A stretch of 64,000 nucleotides of DNA from a virus. The notes under the pieces were generated by a model that was given only the letters and a program-made list of their open reading frames with translations, searched no databases and was not told where the DNA came from. Shown piece by piece: positions 1 to 9,971 of the stretch. The position numbers were made by a program, and so were the translations under genes. The DNA lies in the IMG/VR virus record IMGVR_UViG_3300044678_002717, positions 1-64,000 of that record; one strand, given 5' to 3'. Numbering within the stretch: the stretch's first letter is position 1; every line of letters begins with the position of its first letter.

Positions 1-2240
1 GTACTATCATCAAAAATTGTTGTTGCAGGTATAAATTGTTTAATAAATGAGTTAAAAATATTATCTAAATTATCAACATATTTGTTTATATCATAAAAAT
101 TTCTTTTATTTGAGTTACTATTTGCATAATAATCATAATATAATTTACTTAAAGAAGGATAATGTGAACCTATTGCTGAATCTGTTACTTTTCTATTTTG
201 AGCATTTATAAATGTTGAATATATTTTATCAATATATTGTGCAAATGTCAGTTGAGTTGTATCAAAAATATTTGATTCTCTTTGAGGATATGTTGAAGAA
301 GTACTTCCTGTACTAGAAACAGGTACATTATATTGTTGATTAAAATTATAAACATCATATTCAATTGCTCTTGAAGAATCTATATTTATCGTTACTTCTT
401 TTGAATTAATTATTAATCTAGAATCATTTATATTATAATTTGTATTTCTTCCTGTTGATGAATGTGTACTAGCACTTTCATAATAAACCCAAGATTTTTT
501 ATTATCAACTACCTTTTTAAGAATAAAATTTGGTACATCTTCTTTTTGTGGAAAATTTTTTCTATAAAGATTTATAAAACTTTCACCACCATCTTCTGTG
601 CCATTTATTTGAAAATAAAAATCTGTGTAAAATCTTCGTGTATATACAAATGAATCCGAATAATATCTTGGACTTATTGGATAACCATCATTATCAGAAA
701 TAATTATGGTATCAGATTCATCAATAACATCTTCTTGTTCAGCCAAACGTGCTGCAATTGGAATGATTGTATCATCAATAACCGTAGAACCTTTAACAAC
801 AGGTGCATCAGCAACATACACATGCTCATCAAAATTAATTAATGCTTCAGGCGCACCAATAAAATTAAATATTGTTTCAATTGATTTTCTTGTTCCTTTT
901 GACTTTAAAAACCAAGATGTATTTATAACTAATCTTCTCCAAAGTTCAATGTCTACTTCAGCTAAAGAAGCTTCAATATCAGTATCACCACTTCTATCAT
1001 TTGCAAAAACAGAAGAAAGTAAATCTTTATCATTTATAATATTTTGTGCTTTCCAACCTAATGTTTTTGCGAGATTTTTTATTAAAACATCAGGTATGTT
1101 ATTTAATTTATCATAACTTACATTATTAACATACATTAATGAATCAATAAATATTTTTATTTCATCTATTTCTTTACCATAAATTTTTAATAATGATTCT
1201 GTTTTAAAAGAATTTGTGTTATCAAAATCTATTAAATTTTTTGGTATAAATTTTCTAAGAATTAAATTAGATTTATAGTCATCATATATATCACCAATAT
1301 TAAATAAATTTTCCAAAAACTCAACATAATCTAAAGACTCAGTATCCAAATTATAATTATCAAAACTTAAAGGAAATTTAAAATTATAAATTTGATAATC
1401 TAATTCATCATCATCATTAACTTGTGGTATTTTAAATTTAAAAGAATATTTTGGTGTTGTATTTTTATTTAAAAAATATCTTTCAAGTTCATTTAAAGAA
1501 TTATAAAATTTATTAAATTGAATATCATTTGGTTTTATTAAAAATGGTTCAGAAATATTTTGTGGAGCAGAATTTCCTGAAAATGGGTTTCCATTTATAC
1601 TAAAATATAAGTAAGATGAATTACTATTACTAAATCCTGTAAATCCATTTATACCATAATCTATATCATTTAATGTTAAAACATAATCTTCATATTTAGT
1701 TACTAAATTGTTTATAGTATTAGAAGTTAGACTACCATTGTTATAAAGATTTACAAAAAATGGGTTATCCAATATTGTTATTGGCGATTTAAATGTTGAT
1801 ATGTCATTAAATGAATCATATGTATAATCTAAAACATTAAAATAAGATATACCACTAACAAATGTATTAAAATATACACCTCCGGGAAATTTATTAATAA
1901 TGTTATTGATTGATAATCTAAATTTTTCTTTTAAAGACCCATAAGTAGCATAACTTGAAAGATTTTCTGTGTCTACGTTTAATTTTAATTTATTAGTAAT
2001 TTTAATAAAATCATCAAGTTCATTAAGATTACTAATTTTTAAATCACCAAGAGAAACATTTCTTTGAGTAATAATAAATTTATTTTCCTTTTTTATTTCT
2101 TCCCCTGTATTAAAAACAGTTGATAATCTAATACCACCATTAAAATATGTTGTTCCATAACTATCATTAAATATTGAAAAAGATGGTAAGTTTCTTTTAT
2201 TAACTGTTTCAAAACCAATGTATTTTATTTTTTTTGCCAC
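1..2240 (-). CDS. Baseplate/tail structural protein (3' end outside window)
   Basis: The minus strand is open from a GTG at 2238-2240 to the window edge, giving about 746 residues without a stop. A TAA lies directly upstream of the GTG, so no earlier start is possible. The stretch around residues 380-480 (LLKIYGKEIDEIKIFIDSL, then KNLAKTLGWKAQN, then SWFLKSKGTRKSIETIFNF) resembles tail protein I/baseplate-wedge proteins of contractile-tail phages, where a 'TKGT..S++.ifrl.G' segment is typical. The rest is N/Y/F/T-rich, as in its plus-strand neighbours. A late-type box (TAAATAGTT on the plus strand, 2257-2265) precedes it, back to back with the promoter of the next gene. The tail role is inferred from the motif and from context. 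Confidence 0.6.
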   Translation of the reverse strand, partial: MAKKIKYIGFETVNKRNLPSFSIFNDSYGTTYFNGGIRLSTVFNTGEEIKKENKFIITQRNVSLGDLKISNLNELDDFIKITNKLKLNVDTENLSSYATYGSLKEKFRLSINNIINKFPGGVYFNTFVSGISYFNVLDYTYDSFNDISTFKSPITILDNPFFVNLYNNGSLTSNTINNLVTKYEDYVLTLNDIDYGINGFTGFSNSNSSYLYFSINGNPFSGNSAPQNISEPFLIKPNDIQFNKFYNSLNELERYFLNKNTTPKYSFKFKIPQVNDDDELDYQIYNFKFPLSFDNYNLDTESLDYVEFLENLFNIGDIYDDYKSNLILRKFIPKNLIDFDNTNSFKTESLLKIYGKEIDEIKIFIDSLMYVNNVSYDKLNNIPDVLIKNLAKTLGWKAQNIINDKDLLSSVFANDRSGDTDIEASLAEVDIELWRRLVINTSWFLKSKGTRKSIETIFNFIGAPEALINFDEHVYVADAPVVKGSTVIDDTIIPIAARLAEQEDVIDESDTIIISDNDGYPISPRYYSDSFVYTRRFYTDFYFQINGTEDGGESFINLYRKNFPQKEDVPNFILKKVVDNKKSWVYYESASTHSSTGRNTNYNINDSRLIINSKEVTINIDSSRAIEYDVYNFNQQYNVPVSSTGSTSSTYPQRESNIFDTTQLTFAQYIDKIYSTFINAQNRKVTDSAIGSHYPSLSKLYYDYYANSNSNKRNFYDINKYVDNLDNIFNSFIKQFIPATTIFDDS

Positions 2241-2256
2241 TTATGATGATTTTATA

Positions 2257-2277
2257 TAAATAGTTAAGAACTATTTA
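2257..2277. promoter_or_regulatory. Divergent late-type promoter pair
   Basis: TAAATAGTT (2257-2265), AAG, AACTATTTA (2269-2277) form a perfect inverted repeat between two divergent structural genes. Each arm is the box that recurs 8-16 nt upstream of the first gene of late-type operons throughout the window. It resembles the T4 late -10 element TATAAATA in base composition, but the match is not exact. Promoter function is inferred. Confidence 0.6.
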
Positions 2278-2289
2278 TTAAAAAGTATC

Positions 2290-4650
2290 ATGAATTTTTT
2301 GAATTTTATAAAAACTAATAATAAAAATCATAAATCTGTAAGAATTAAAACCGATATAGGTGATAAATATCTTAATGTAAAATTAGACCAAACTTATGAG
2401 TCTTTAGATATATTATCTTTAAAAGTCTTTCAAAAAGATTTATATAGGTTATTTGATTCTGATTATGCAATTATTGTTGGTAGAGTAAATGGTAATCAAA
2501 ACACAGGAATACCAAATTGTAGAATATCTGTATTTATACCAAAAGATGAAGAAACTATAACTTCACCAACAAATTTAGAAGATATTAAAAAAATACAAGC
2601 AGCATCTTTATATACATATGAAAGTGTTTTTGATAGAGATGAAAATGGTAAAGTTTATAATTTACTACCAAAATATTCTAAAAACAGAAATTTTAATGGT
2701 TTCCCTGACAATGATTATGGAATTGGTGCAACACCTAAAACACCTGTTGGTACATTTCCTGAAAAAGAAGAAATACTAGCAAATGATAGTTTAGTTTATG
2801 TTTATGATAAGTACTATAAATATACAACTGTAACAAATGAAAGTGGTGATTATATATTAGTTGTACCTGCAAACAAAACTTTTACTGTTAATATGTCTTG
2901 CGATATTACAGATATTGGAAGATTTTCAACAATACCATCATTGCTTAAACTTCAAGGTTATCCCGATAATTTTTTTAAAAATGATAATACAACTATAAAT
3001 GATGATTTACCATTACAATCGTTACCAAATATTGACATACAAAATATACCTATAACAACAATACCGTTATGGTCACAAGATTCAGAAAATACAGAAGTTG
3101 GTATTAATAGACTAGATTTTAGTTTAAATAAAAAAATAGAACCATATGTAACAGTTATTGGAAATTACTTTACACAAAATAAAAGTTCTTGGTGGGGTGA
3201 TAGAATTAGTTTTAGACTTATACTTGGTTTAAGACATTTTTGTTTTAGAGCATTAGGAAGAAATTGGCAATGGAATTATGTTATTCCATTTATCAATATT
3301 ATGGTTTTTAAAAATAGATATTGTACTTTAAGAGGTGGTAAGGCAGAATATGACCCTTTTGATATAAGATTTATTCTAGCAGATACATGTGATGCTGCAA
3401 CAGCTAGAGGTACTTTAGGTGGTTCAGTAACTGATAGTTTATTTTTACAAAGACATGATAGGGGAAATATTGATATAAAAGTTTTCAGCATAAAAAATAC
3501 TTTAGATGAAAATCAATGTGACCAATTAAACTCATTAGGTACAACTAATGACCAAAATGCTGTTAATATATTAGGTCAATATAATACTGATACAGATATA
3601 GAGTTATTAGAGGAAAATAAATATTCAAAATTTATTAATAATGGTAATTTTATTACTTTAATTCCAACTAATAGAAAAAAAGTTATAACAAATGAAGAAG
3701 GCAATTTAATTGAAGTACCTTTTGATTCAGATAAAGGTATTTTTACTGAATTTAGAGGCTATTTTATTTGTACACATTTAGATGAGGTTGATAATCCTCC
3801 AACAAGAAATAGAACAGGAAAAATTAGATTAAAAATTCCACAAGAATTTGATTATAGACATAATCCATTAAGTTGGGTTTGGAAACATTTTAAATTTGAA
3901 TTTGGTGAGGTTTATAGCGTTGCTCAATATAATGAAGTAAGATTTGCTAATTTTAACCAAAATCAAGAAGCAGGTGATGATACTTTTGTTGAACCAAATA
4001 AAACTTCAGGATTTGATGAACAAACTAACATATTCTTTACAGGTATTATAAATGAAGATAATGAAAATATTGGCTATAGACCAAATAATAATTCCGATAT
4101 TGATTTTACATCTTTTTATAACCACATTACACTTTTAGGATTAGATAAAGATACTCCACCTGATGTCATTGATAACCCTAGTACAGGTGGTGGAGTTGAT
4201 TTAGATGCGCCTGAAGATACTAATATCTATAATTTTAGATTCTCAATAGAGGGTGATTCTCTTGATTCACCTATAATTCACACATTTACAGTTAGGAGAA
4301 CATATATTAATGAAGAATTAAATGAAGTTGAATTTACAGATATTATAATTAATAATATTTTAATTGAAAATAAACCCAATCCACTAAATTCATCATATAG
4401 CAGTTTTACTTATTTTATAACTAAGTCTAATAATTTAACACCTTTATATGAACAAACTTTAACACCTACTACAGTTACAGGTAATTTACCTGACCCAATT
4501 ATAATAACAAAAAATCAAATTTCTATTGCATATCCTGAATCCATATTTAGTACTTATCTTGGAGAATATGATGCCAAACTTGGTATTAAAAATACAATAA
4601 CAGGAAATGCAAATTATTTACCAATAAAAATTAGAGTAATTAGTCAATAA
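2290..4650 (+). CDS. Large tail/baseplate structural protein with Ig-like carboxypeptidase-regulatory fold
   Basis: 786 residues. Residues about 60-215 read like a carboxypeptidase-regulatory (Ig-like) fold: VGRVNGNQNTGIPNCRISV near the start of the segment and TTVTNESGDYILVVPANKT near its end, the usual 'G.P..v.V ... T...G.Y.l.vp' pattern. The middle is aromatic-rich (NRLDFSLNKKIEPYVTVIG, WWGDRISFRLILGLRHFCF). The C-terminal third contains a second beta-rich module. It heads a plus-strand operon running to about 10.26 kb and carries the AACTATTTA box at 2269-2277. The gene ends 2 nt before the next start. A baseplate or tail-spike role is inferred from size, composition and neighbours; no specific family was recognised. 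Confidence 0.6.
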   Translation: MNFLNFIKTNNKNHKSVRIKTDIGDKYLNVKLDQTYESLDILSLKVFQKDLYRLFDSDYAIIVGRVNGNQNTGIPNCRISVFIPKDEETITSPTNLEDIKKIQAASLYTYESVFDRDENGKVYNLLPKYSKNRNFNGFPDNDYGIGATPKTPVGTFPEKEEILANDSLVYVYDKYYKYTTVTNESGDYILVVPANKTFTVNMSCDITDIGRFSTIPSLLKLQGYPDNFFKNDNTTINDDLPLQSLPNIDIQNIPITTIPLWSQDSENTEVGINRLDFSLNKKIEPYVTVIGNYFTQNKSSWWGDRISFRLILGLRHFCFRALGRNWQWNYVIPFINIMVFKNRYCTLRGGKAEYDPFDIRFILADTCDAATARGTLGGSVTDSLFLQRHDRGNIDIKVFSIKNTLDENQCDQLNSLGTTNDQNAVNILGQYNTDTDIELLEENKYSKFINNGNFITLIPTNRKKVITNEEGNLIEVPFDSDKGIFTEFRGYFICTHLDEVDNPPTRNRTGKIRLKIPQEFDYRHNPLSWVWKHFKFEFGEVYSVAQYNEVRFANFNQNQEAGDDTFVEPNKTSGFDEQTNIFFTGIINEDNENIGYRPNNNSDIDFTSFYNHITLLGLDKDTPPDVIDNPSTGGGVDLDAPEDTNIYNFRFSIEGDSLDSPIIHTFTVRRTYINEELNEVEFTDIIINNILIENKPNPLNSSYSSFTYFITKSNNLTPLYEQTLTPTTVTGNLPDPIIITKNQISIAYPESIFSTYLGEYDAKLGIKNTITGNANYLPIKIRVISQ

Positions 4651-4652
4651 AT

Positions 4653-5300
4653 ATGGCATCATACACTAAAGCATACGCAATAAAAAATCAATGGTTAAAC
4701 ATGAGTTTATACTTTATAAATTTTATGTACAATACAAAAAAACCATTTAAAGATACAACAGTTGGTAAAATTTTAAAAAGTAAAGCATTTAGATATAGTG
4801 TTTATGTGCTTAGAGCATTACCATCACTTGCTTTTCCACCTTTGTTACTAGTTAATTTAGCACAAGCCTATGCTCTTGAAACAGCACAAGATTACATACA
4901 ACTTTGGGGAAATGTAAATGATGGTAAATATGTTTGTGGTTATATAACAACACCTGATAGATTAAAAGATAATAATGAATTATTAGGTGGCAGACAAAGA
5001 AACACAAAATGGTTAGCAAATGGTGATTATATCAAAACAACTTTTATTAAATTAGATAAAACTGATATTATTAGTTTTTTTGAAAAAGAAGATGTAGGTT
5101 TTTCAATTGAAAAAAATCTATTAAATTCACCAAATAATTATATGAGGCATACTACCAATAGTGGTAATATTACAAATCAAGAAAGAGAAAATAATGATGT
5201 TAATTCTTCAATTAATAACAATAATAATATAGTATATTTTTTAAAAGGAACAAATTTTAATGATATTATAATATATGCAATATCAACAAATTCAATATAA
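4653..5300 (+). CDS. Hypothetical tail-operon protein
   Basis: 215 residues, family not recognised. The N-terminal half has a hydrophobic stretch (residues about 50-77, ALPSLAFPPLLLVNLAQAYA) after a basic amphipathic region. The middle has GDYIKTTFIKLDKTDIISFF, a beta-rich segment, and the end is Asn-rich and low in complexity. The stop overlaps the next start as TAATG, so translation is probably coupled to the upstream and downstream tail genes. A structural role is inferred from position only. Confidence 0.55.
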   Translation: MASYTKAYAIKNQWLNMSLYFINFMYNTKKPFKDTTVGKILKSKAFRYSVYVLRALPSLAFPPLLLVNLAQAYALETAQDYIQLWGNVNDGKYVCGYITTPDRLKDNNELLGGRQRNTKWLANGDYIKTTFIKLDKTDIISFFEKEDVGFSIEKNLLNSPNNYMRHTTNSGNITNQERENNDVNSSINNNNNIVYFLKGTNFNDIIIYAISTNSI

Positions 5301-6784
5301 TGGAGCAGATAAAACCTGATAAAAGATATCTGTTAGCAGATAAGCAAAATTTAAATTTAAATATATCATTAAAAACAAATTTTAATGATGTCAATGAATT
5401 TAATAATACTAGAATTATATCATTATCAGAATTATTCACAAAAGAAAGAAATGATTCAAAAAATTATAGAATTTATGGTAATATAAATTATTTTTCTTTT
5501 TTAAGAAATAAAAAAACAAATCCATCCGATATTACAGATGTATTCAATGATGATTATTTAACTAATGGATTTAATTTAGAGGATTTTTTTGATTTAAAAA
5601 TTTTAAGATTATTACCAATTCAAACTTATTCAGGTAATACAAATACATTTGTAGAATTACTTACATCAATAACAAATACAAATGATTATAAATTAAGTTT
5701 TTTTGGATACAATAAAAATATTTATAATGAAAAAAATTATAATTTTAAATTTGAATCAAAATTTATTGACCCAAATGAAATAATTAAAATAAATGTACCA
5801 CCTAGTCTTGGTAGACCCGGATTATTAGAAAATTATATTTTTAATAATTATGTATATCTAGGTTTTATACCAAAACCAAGTAATTATTATAGTTTATATG
5901 AAAAAGTAATAGATAAAGATTATGTAAATACTTTAAATACAGGAACAACATATGGTTTTAATAAAACAGCATTTACATCAAACATAAATGAAATTGTAAA
6001 TTTAATAAACATTAATTCTAATTTTTCAAACAATGATTTTAATAAATATTTTATAGATAAATTAGAGATTTTTTTTAAAATTTATAATTTAAGCGTAGAC
6101 ATAGAAAATATAACTAGAAATTTAAGATTTATTAGAAATTATCTTGATATTGGAAATGGTGATTATAAAACAAAATCCTCATTAGATACACTAAATATGA
6201 GTGTTTTCACAGGAAATTCAATTTCTTTTGATAAAGAAAATTATAATTTTAGTGAAATAACTAAAAAAGAATATTTAATTAAATATCAATTAATAGATAC
6301 ATATGAAGGTGATAATACTTTATATTTGAATTGGAAATATAATAAAGGATACACAGCATTTACATATACAGAAACATTTTTATCATCAACAAACCCACTT
6401 AAAGTGGAATTAAAAATTGATTTTTGGTTTAAATTTAATCCTTTCTATAAAATAGAATTAAAAAAATACGACTCTTTAATTGATGAAATTTATAGTGGAA
6501 CAACAACAGATTTAATTCCACCACAAACAGCAATTGTAAATAATAATAGAATTATATGGAAAGATTTATTATTATATGGTGACCCCGATAATTATGATAA
6601 CCCATTTATAAATAATAACCATTATTTTTTTAATGATATTAATTTTTATTTGAAGCCTGACTTATCAGATAAAAATACATTTATATTAATTAATGAATTT
6701 TTATTAAGTTTTGGTAGTAATAATTATAATTTTAATAGAGAAAACATAACAATAAGACCACAAGGACCAAAAGAGATATGTTAA
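5300..6784 (+). CDS. Hypothetical tail-operon protein (494 aa)
   Basis: 494 residues, very rich in N, Y, F, I and K, as in the other virion proteins here. VPPSLGRPGLLENYIF (about residues 166-181) resembles FRPEINYAFKPYSNNIARPGIL in the next gene, which suggests the two share a short repeated motif (RPG[IL]L). It starts within the stop of the preceding gene (TAATG), and its end overlaps the next gene by 7 nt. The family is unknown; a tail or baseplate component is likely from context. Confidence 0.55.
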   Translation: MEQIKPDKRYLLADKQNLNLNISLKTNFNDVNEFNNTRIISLSELFTKERNDSKNYRIYGNINYFSFLRNKKTNPSDITDVFNDDYLTNGFNLEDFFDLKILRLLPIQTYSGNTNTFVELLTSITNTNDYKLSFFGYNKNIYNEKNYNFKFESKFIDPNEIIKINVPPSLGRPGLLENYIFNNYVYLGFIPKPSNYYSLYEKVIDKDYVNTLNTGTTYGFNKTAFTSNINEIVNLININSNFSNNDFNKYFIDKLEIFFKIYNLSVDIENITRNLRFIRNYLDIGNGDYKTKSSLDTLNMSVFTGNSISFDKENYNFSEITKKEYLIKYQLIDTYEGDNTLYLNWKYNKGYTAFTYTETFLSSTNPLKVELKIDFWFKFNPFYKIELKKYDSLIDEIYSGTTTDLIPPQTAIVNNNRIIWKDLLLYGDPDNYDNPFINNNHYFFNDINFYLKPDLSDKNTFILINEFLLSFGSNNYNFNRENITIRPQGPKEIC

Positions 6785-7587
6785 AAATTTTAACAAATTT
6801 TAGTAGTAGTACTATTTTAGATATTGATTTAAATCAAAATATTAGTTATATACCTAAAAGTGAATCAATAAAAAAATACATTAATACAGAAATAGAAAAA
6901 GTATTAAAAGATTCAATTTTAGAAGATAAAGATATTGAAATTATATCTTTTAGACCTGAAATAAATTATGCTTTTAAACCGTATTCCAACAATATTGCTA
7001 GACCGGGAATATTACAAGAAACATCATTTTATTTAGAAGTTGGATTTAGTTTAGATATGCTATTAACTAGTAATGTTTTTAGAAATGAATCATTTTATCT
7101 TTTTGATGTATATGATAACTATATTGATGGGAATCAAAATTTAATATCTAGAAATTTTTTAAAATTATCAAAAATAAATTTTACAACCGATATACAAAAT
7201 GATATAAATTTTAATTTGTCTACAATCCAAAAAGAATATACAAATATTTATATTCCATCGTATTATATAAATAATAATATTAATACTTTTTATTTTAAAA
7301 TTTGGTTTTTTAATGCAACAAACGGAAAGCTAAGATTTTTTGAATGTTCTCAAAATGAAACAGATAATTTAAAAAATTATTTTAAAATACAAGTCAATAA
7401 AAATGATAAAACATTTAAAATTTTAAATGGTGATTTAATTAATAATAATAACAATATTAAAAAAACTTATAAAATATCACAAATTATTGATATTGTTAAA
7501 GAATCAAAATTAAATGAAAATATAAATAATATCAAACCAATAATAAAACAACAAAAAACAATAACAACCGAAGGAAAATTTATATGA
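6778..7587 (+). CDS. Hypothetical tail-operon protein (269 aa)
   Basis: 269 residues, family not recognised. It contains an RPGIL motif near residue 78, shared with the preceding gene, followed by alternating beta-type hydrophobic stretches. The C-terminus is Asn/Lys-rich. It overlaps both neighbours (7 nt upstream, 4 nt downstream), which indicates translational coupling in the tail operon. Confidence 0.55.
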   Translation: MLKILTNFSSSTILDIDLNQNISYIPKSESIKKYINTEIEKVLKDSILEDKDIEIISFRPEINYAFKPYSNNIARPGILQETSFYLEVGFSLDMLLTSNVFRNESFYLFDVYDNYIDGNQNLISRNFLKLSKINFTTDIQNDINFNLSTIQKEYTNIYIPSYYINNNINTFYFKIWFFNATNGKLRFFECSQNETDNLKNYFKIQVNKNDKTFKILNGDLINNNNNIKKTYKISQIIDIVKESKLNENINNIKPIIKQQKTITTEGKFI

Positions 7588-7787
7588 TAGAATTAATTAC
7601 ATTTTTTTTAGGAACATTTATACCTAAATTCTTATTCTCAACATCAATCATCTACAATATATTTATAATATATACATTTCTAAAATGTATTAGAAAACAA
7701 GAAAAATTATCAGAAAATTTAACAAAAAAAGATAGTTTATACTTTTTCTTATCAATAAGCTATATATTTACTTATATTTTTATATGA
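7584..7787 (+). CDS. Small membrane protein
   Basis: 67 residues with two hydrophobic segments, residues about 4-33 and 48-67, separated by a charged loop (RKQEKLSENLTKKDS). The ATG lies inside the stop of the upstream gene (ATGA overlap), and the end overlaps the next start by 4 nt. It could be a holin or an assembly factor. Only the membrane topology is visible. Confidence 0.5.
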   Translation: MIELITFFLGTFIPKFLFSTSIIYNIFIIYTFLKCIRKQEKLSENLTKKDSLYFFLSISYIFTYIFI

Positions 7788-8269
7788 AACTGAAAAAAAT
7801 AATTGAAGAACTAAAAGATTACATTGTCCAAATTAATTTTGATGACTTTGTTGATATTTACATGTCATTTCCATCTGATTGGGATATAACACCATTTTTT
7901 GATGAAAATGAAATTTACATCTTAGAAAACCCTAAAAAAACATTTGAAGATAATGGTAAAAAATATAATATTTACCAATTTATTTTAAAATCTATAGAAC
8001 ATACAGATGAACTGTTTAATATTCTTATACAAATAAAAAATACTTTTTTAGAGAAAGAAAAAATGTTATTTGAATTAAATAAAAAAATTGAACAAGAAAA
8101 AAGAGAACTTGAAGAAAGTATAAATAAAAAAATTGATTCTCTTCGTGGAGTTCAGAAAAATAAGAAATCTAAAAATGAGATAATTGAAAGAATTGAAGAA
8201 GTTGAAGAGTTTAAAAACATAGATAATGCTATGTCTATTAATGAAATTATGACTAATTATAATAAATAA
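7784..8269 (+). CDS. Hypothetical protein with C-terminal coiled coil
   Basis: 161 residues. The N-terminal half is acidic and aromatic (FDDFVDIYMSFPSDWDITP). Residues about 85-125 form a charged heptad-like helix (FLEKEKMLFELNKKIEQEK followed by RELEES), so a coiled coil is likely. It overlaps the upstream membrane-protein gene by 4 nt and lies 6 nt before the neck-like gene. It may be a small morphogenesis protein; the family was not recognised. Confidence 0.5.
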   Translation: MKLKKIIEELKDYIVQINFDDFVDIYMSFPSDWDITPFFDENEIYILENPKKTFEDNGKKYNIYQFILKSIEHTDELFNILIQIKNTFLEKEKMLFELNKKIEQEKRELEESINKKIDSLRGVQKNKKSKNEIIERIEEVEEFKNIDNAMSINEIMTNYNK

Positions 8270-8275
8270 ATCATA

Positions 8276-9400
8276 ATGATTTTTAAAGATTCACAAGAGC
8301 AAGATAAACTTTATAGGCAAATTAGAGTATCATTAGGTGAACCTGTCCGTGACTATAGTGATTGGGTTACCGATGATGTTATTGAGACTTATGTTGAAAT
8401 GGCTATAGAGGATTACATTTCTTATTTGGATAATTGGTTAATTGAACAGCAATGGTCTTCATTGGAAGGTTTAAATATTAGTTCAGCTAATTTTGTTGAA
8501 GCATTTACAACCAAAACACTTGATTTTGAAAAATCATTTGCTATAGCATATGGAAAACAAACAGGTATTTCAAGTCTTGGTGAATGGGAATTAAAAAGTG
8601 ATTATGTAACTATTTCAGCTAATACTCAAGTTTATACAATTCCATCAGGAAGAGAAATAAATGAAATTCTTTGGTATACACCACCACAAATTGCAACTAA
8701 TATTCTTGACCCAATTGGTTTAAATGGTGCTTGGTTTGGCGCACCAACAGGATGGTATTATGGAAATACACCTGCACAAGCAATGCTACCATCATTTTCA
8801 TTAATTTTATCCACTATGGATAGATTACAAAAGAAAAAGATTATTCAAAGTGAATTATCATATAGGATAGCACCCGGACCAAATAAAACAAAAAAGTTAT
8901 TTTTATATCCAATACCGGGTAGTAGAGATGAAATAGTTGGTAAATTTGGTAAAACGGAAGATGGTGCTAAAGTATGGTATTTTTATTATGATACTTTTGA
9001 TGCTAAAGGAAGAGATTTATGTTTAGAAGAAAATGATGATGTAGTTAAACTTCCTTCAGATGTACCGATTAGAATTAAAAAATGGGATAATTTAAATGCA
9101 CCATCTAAAAATAAAGTAAGGAGGTTATCTGTTGCATATGTAAAAAAATATCTTGCAACTATTTGGGCAAAAACTTCAGGAAAGATTAAATTACCAACAA
9201 AAGATGAAACTTTGGAAATTGATTATAAATATTTTGCAGAAGATTATGATAAAGAAAAGGATGCTATATTTAAAGAATTACAAGAAGATTTAGCTGAATT
9301 TACATATCAAAAAATTATGGAAAAGAAAGCATCAATTGGTGAAAATTTAAATAAAGTATTACAATATACACCTGCACAAACTCAGATAATTTGGAAATAA
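8276..9400 (+). CDS. Neck (head-completion) protein, gp13-like candidate
   Basis: 374 residues. The helical N-terminus (QDKLYRQIRVSLGEPVRDY, then VEMAIEDYISYLDNWL) and the aromatic/proline middle (EILWYTPPQIATN, GAWFGAPTGWYYGN) resemble the head-tail connector proteins of T4-like phages that sit before a gp14-like gene. The C-terminal 60 residues are helical (YDKEKDAIFKELQEDLAEF). It is followed 3 nt later by a gp14-like gene, the usual gp13-gp14 order. The assignment rests on context and remembered family features, not on a decisive motif. Confidence 0.45.
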   Translation: MIFKDSQEQDKLYRQIRVSLGEPVRDYSDWVTDDVIETYVEMAIEDYISYLDNWLIEQQWSSLEGLNISSANFVEAFTTKTLDFEKSFAIAYGKQTGISSLGEWELKSDYVTISANTQVYTIPSGREINEILWYTPPQIATNILDPIGLNGAWFGAPTGWYYGNTPAQAMLPSFSLILSTMDRLQKKKIIQSELSYRIAPGPNKTKKLFLYPIPGSRDEIVGKFGKTEDGAKVWYFYYDTFDAKGRDLCLEENDDVVKLPSDVPIRIKKWDNLNAPSKNKVRRLSVAYVKKYLATIWAKTSGKIKLPTKDETLEIDYKYFAEDYDKEKDAIFKELQEDLAEFTYQKIMEKKASIGENLNKVLQYTPAQTQIIWK

Positions 9401-9403
9401 AAT

Positions 9404-9898
9404 ATGAACAGAACTTCATTTTATAATCAAAAAGATTTTGAGGCTGATATTAAGATGTCAAAAGACTATATTGATGAAGATATGGGTCTTACCATATATT
9501 TATATTCGGTTAATATAACAGCATCTAAAAAAGATATCTATGGCGAAAGTATGCCAAATGAAAAAGAATTTCTTGGACCATACAAATTGAGTGTATTTAT
9601 TTCAATACCACCATCAGAAAAGACAAAAATTGGTGGGCCTATGTTGGTTAATGAAAATGTTGAAACAGTTAAATTAGGTGTATATATTGATGAATTAGAT
9701 AAATTAGGTATTGATATAAAAAGAGGTGATTATATACTTTTTGATGATAACGATACTAAAAGATTTTACGAAATTAATACAATAACTAATTTTACAACAT
9801 CAAATCAAATGTATAACTATAAGGCTTTCTATAATGATATTACAGCTACATATGTAAAAGAATATAGATTGCCACAAAATCTTAAAAATTTACTTTAA
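9404..9898 (+). CDS. Neck protein, gp14-like candidate
   Basis: 164 residues. The segment DIKRGDYILFDDNDTKRFYE (about residues 109-128) resembles the 'GD.iyFp.....FEI.fv' motif of T4-type gp14 neck proteins. IYLYSVNITASKKDIYGESM earlier resembles their 'Lyge' region, where the neck protein states its interface with the connector. It follows the gp13-like gene after a 3-nt gap. It is shorter than T4 gp14, so homology is plausible but unproven. Confidence 0.45.
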   Translation: MNRTSFYNQKDFEADIKMSKDYIDEDMGLTIYLYSVNITASKKDIYGESMPNEKEFLGPYKLSVFISIPPSEKTKIGGPMLVNENVETVKLGVYIDELDKLGIDIKRGDYILFDDNDTKRFYEINTITNFTTSNQMYNYKAFYNDITATYVKEYRLPQNLKNLL

Positions 9899-9899
9899 T

Positions 9900-9971
9900 A
9901 TGGAAAATAAAAATTGTGGCTGTGGTAGTACTAAAAAACCAACAGTAATTGTAAAAAGACCTAGAAGATAA
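9900..9971 (+). CDS. 23-residue CxC mini-protein
   Basis: ATG at 9900-9902 and TAA at 9969-9971 encode 23 residues: NCGCGS near the N-terminus, then a basic tail (VIVKRPRR). The start is 2 nt after the upstream stop, and its own stop overlaps the next ATG (TAATG), the same coupling used across this operon, which supports real translation. The function is unknown; the CGC pair could bind metal. Confidence 0.45.
   Translation: MENKNCGCGSTKKPTVIVKRPRR

Noticed and set aside
706-1116. Plus-strand open frame within the first 2.2 kb
   Set aside because: It lies wholly inside the long minus-strand tail gene with tail-protein motifs and is a shadow.
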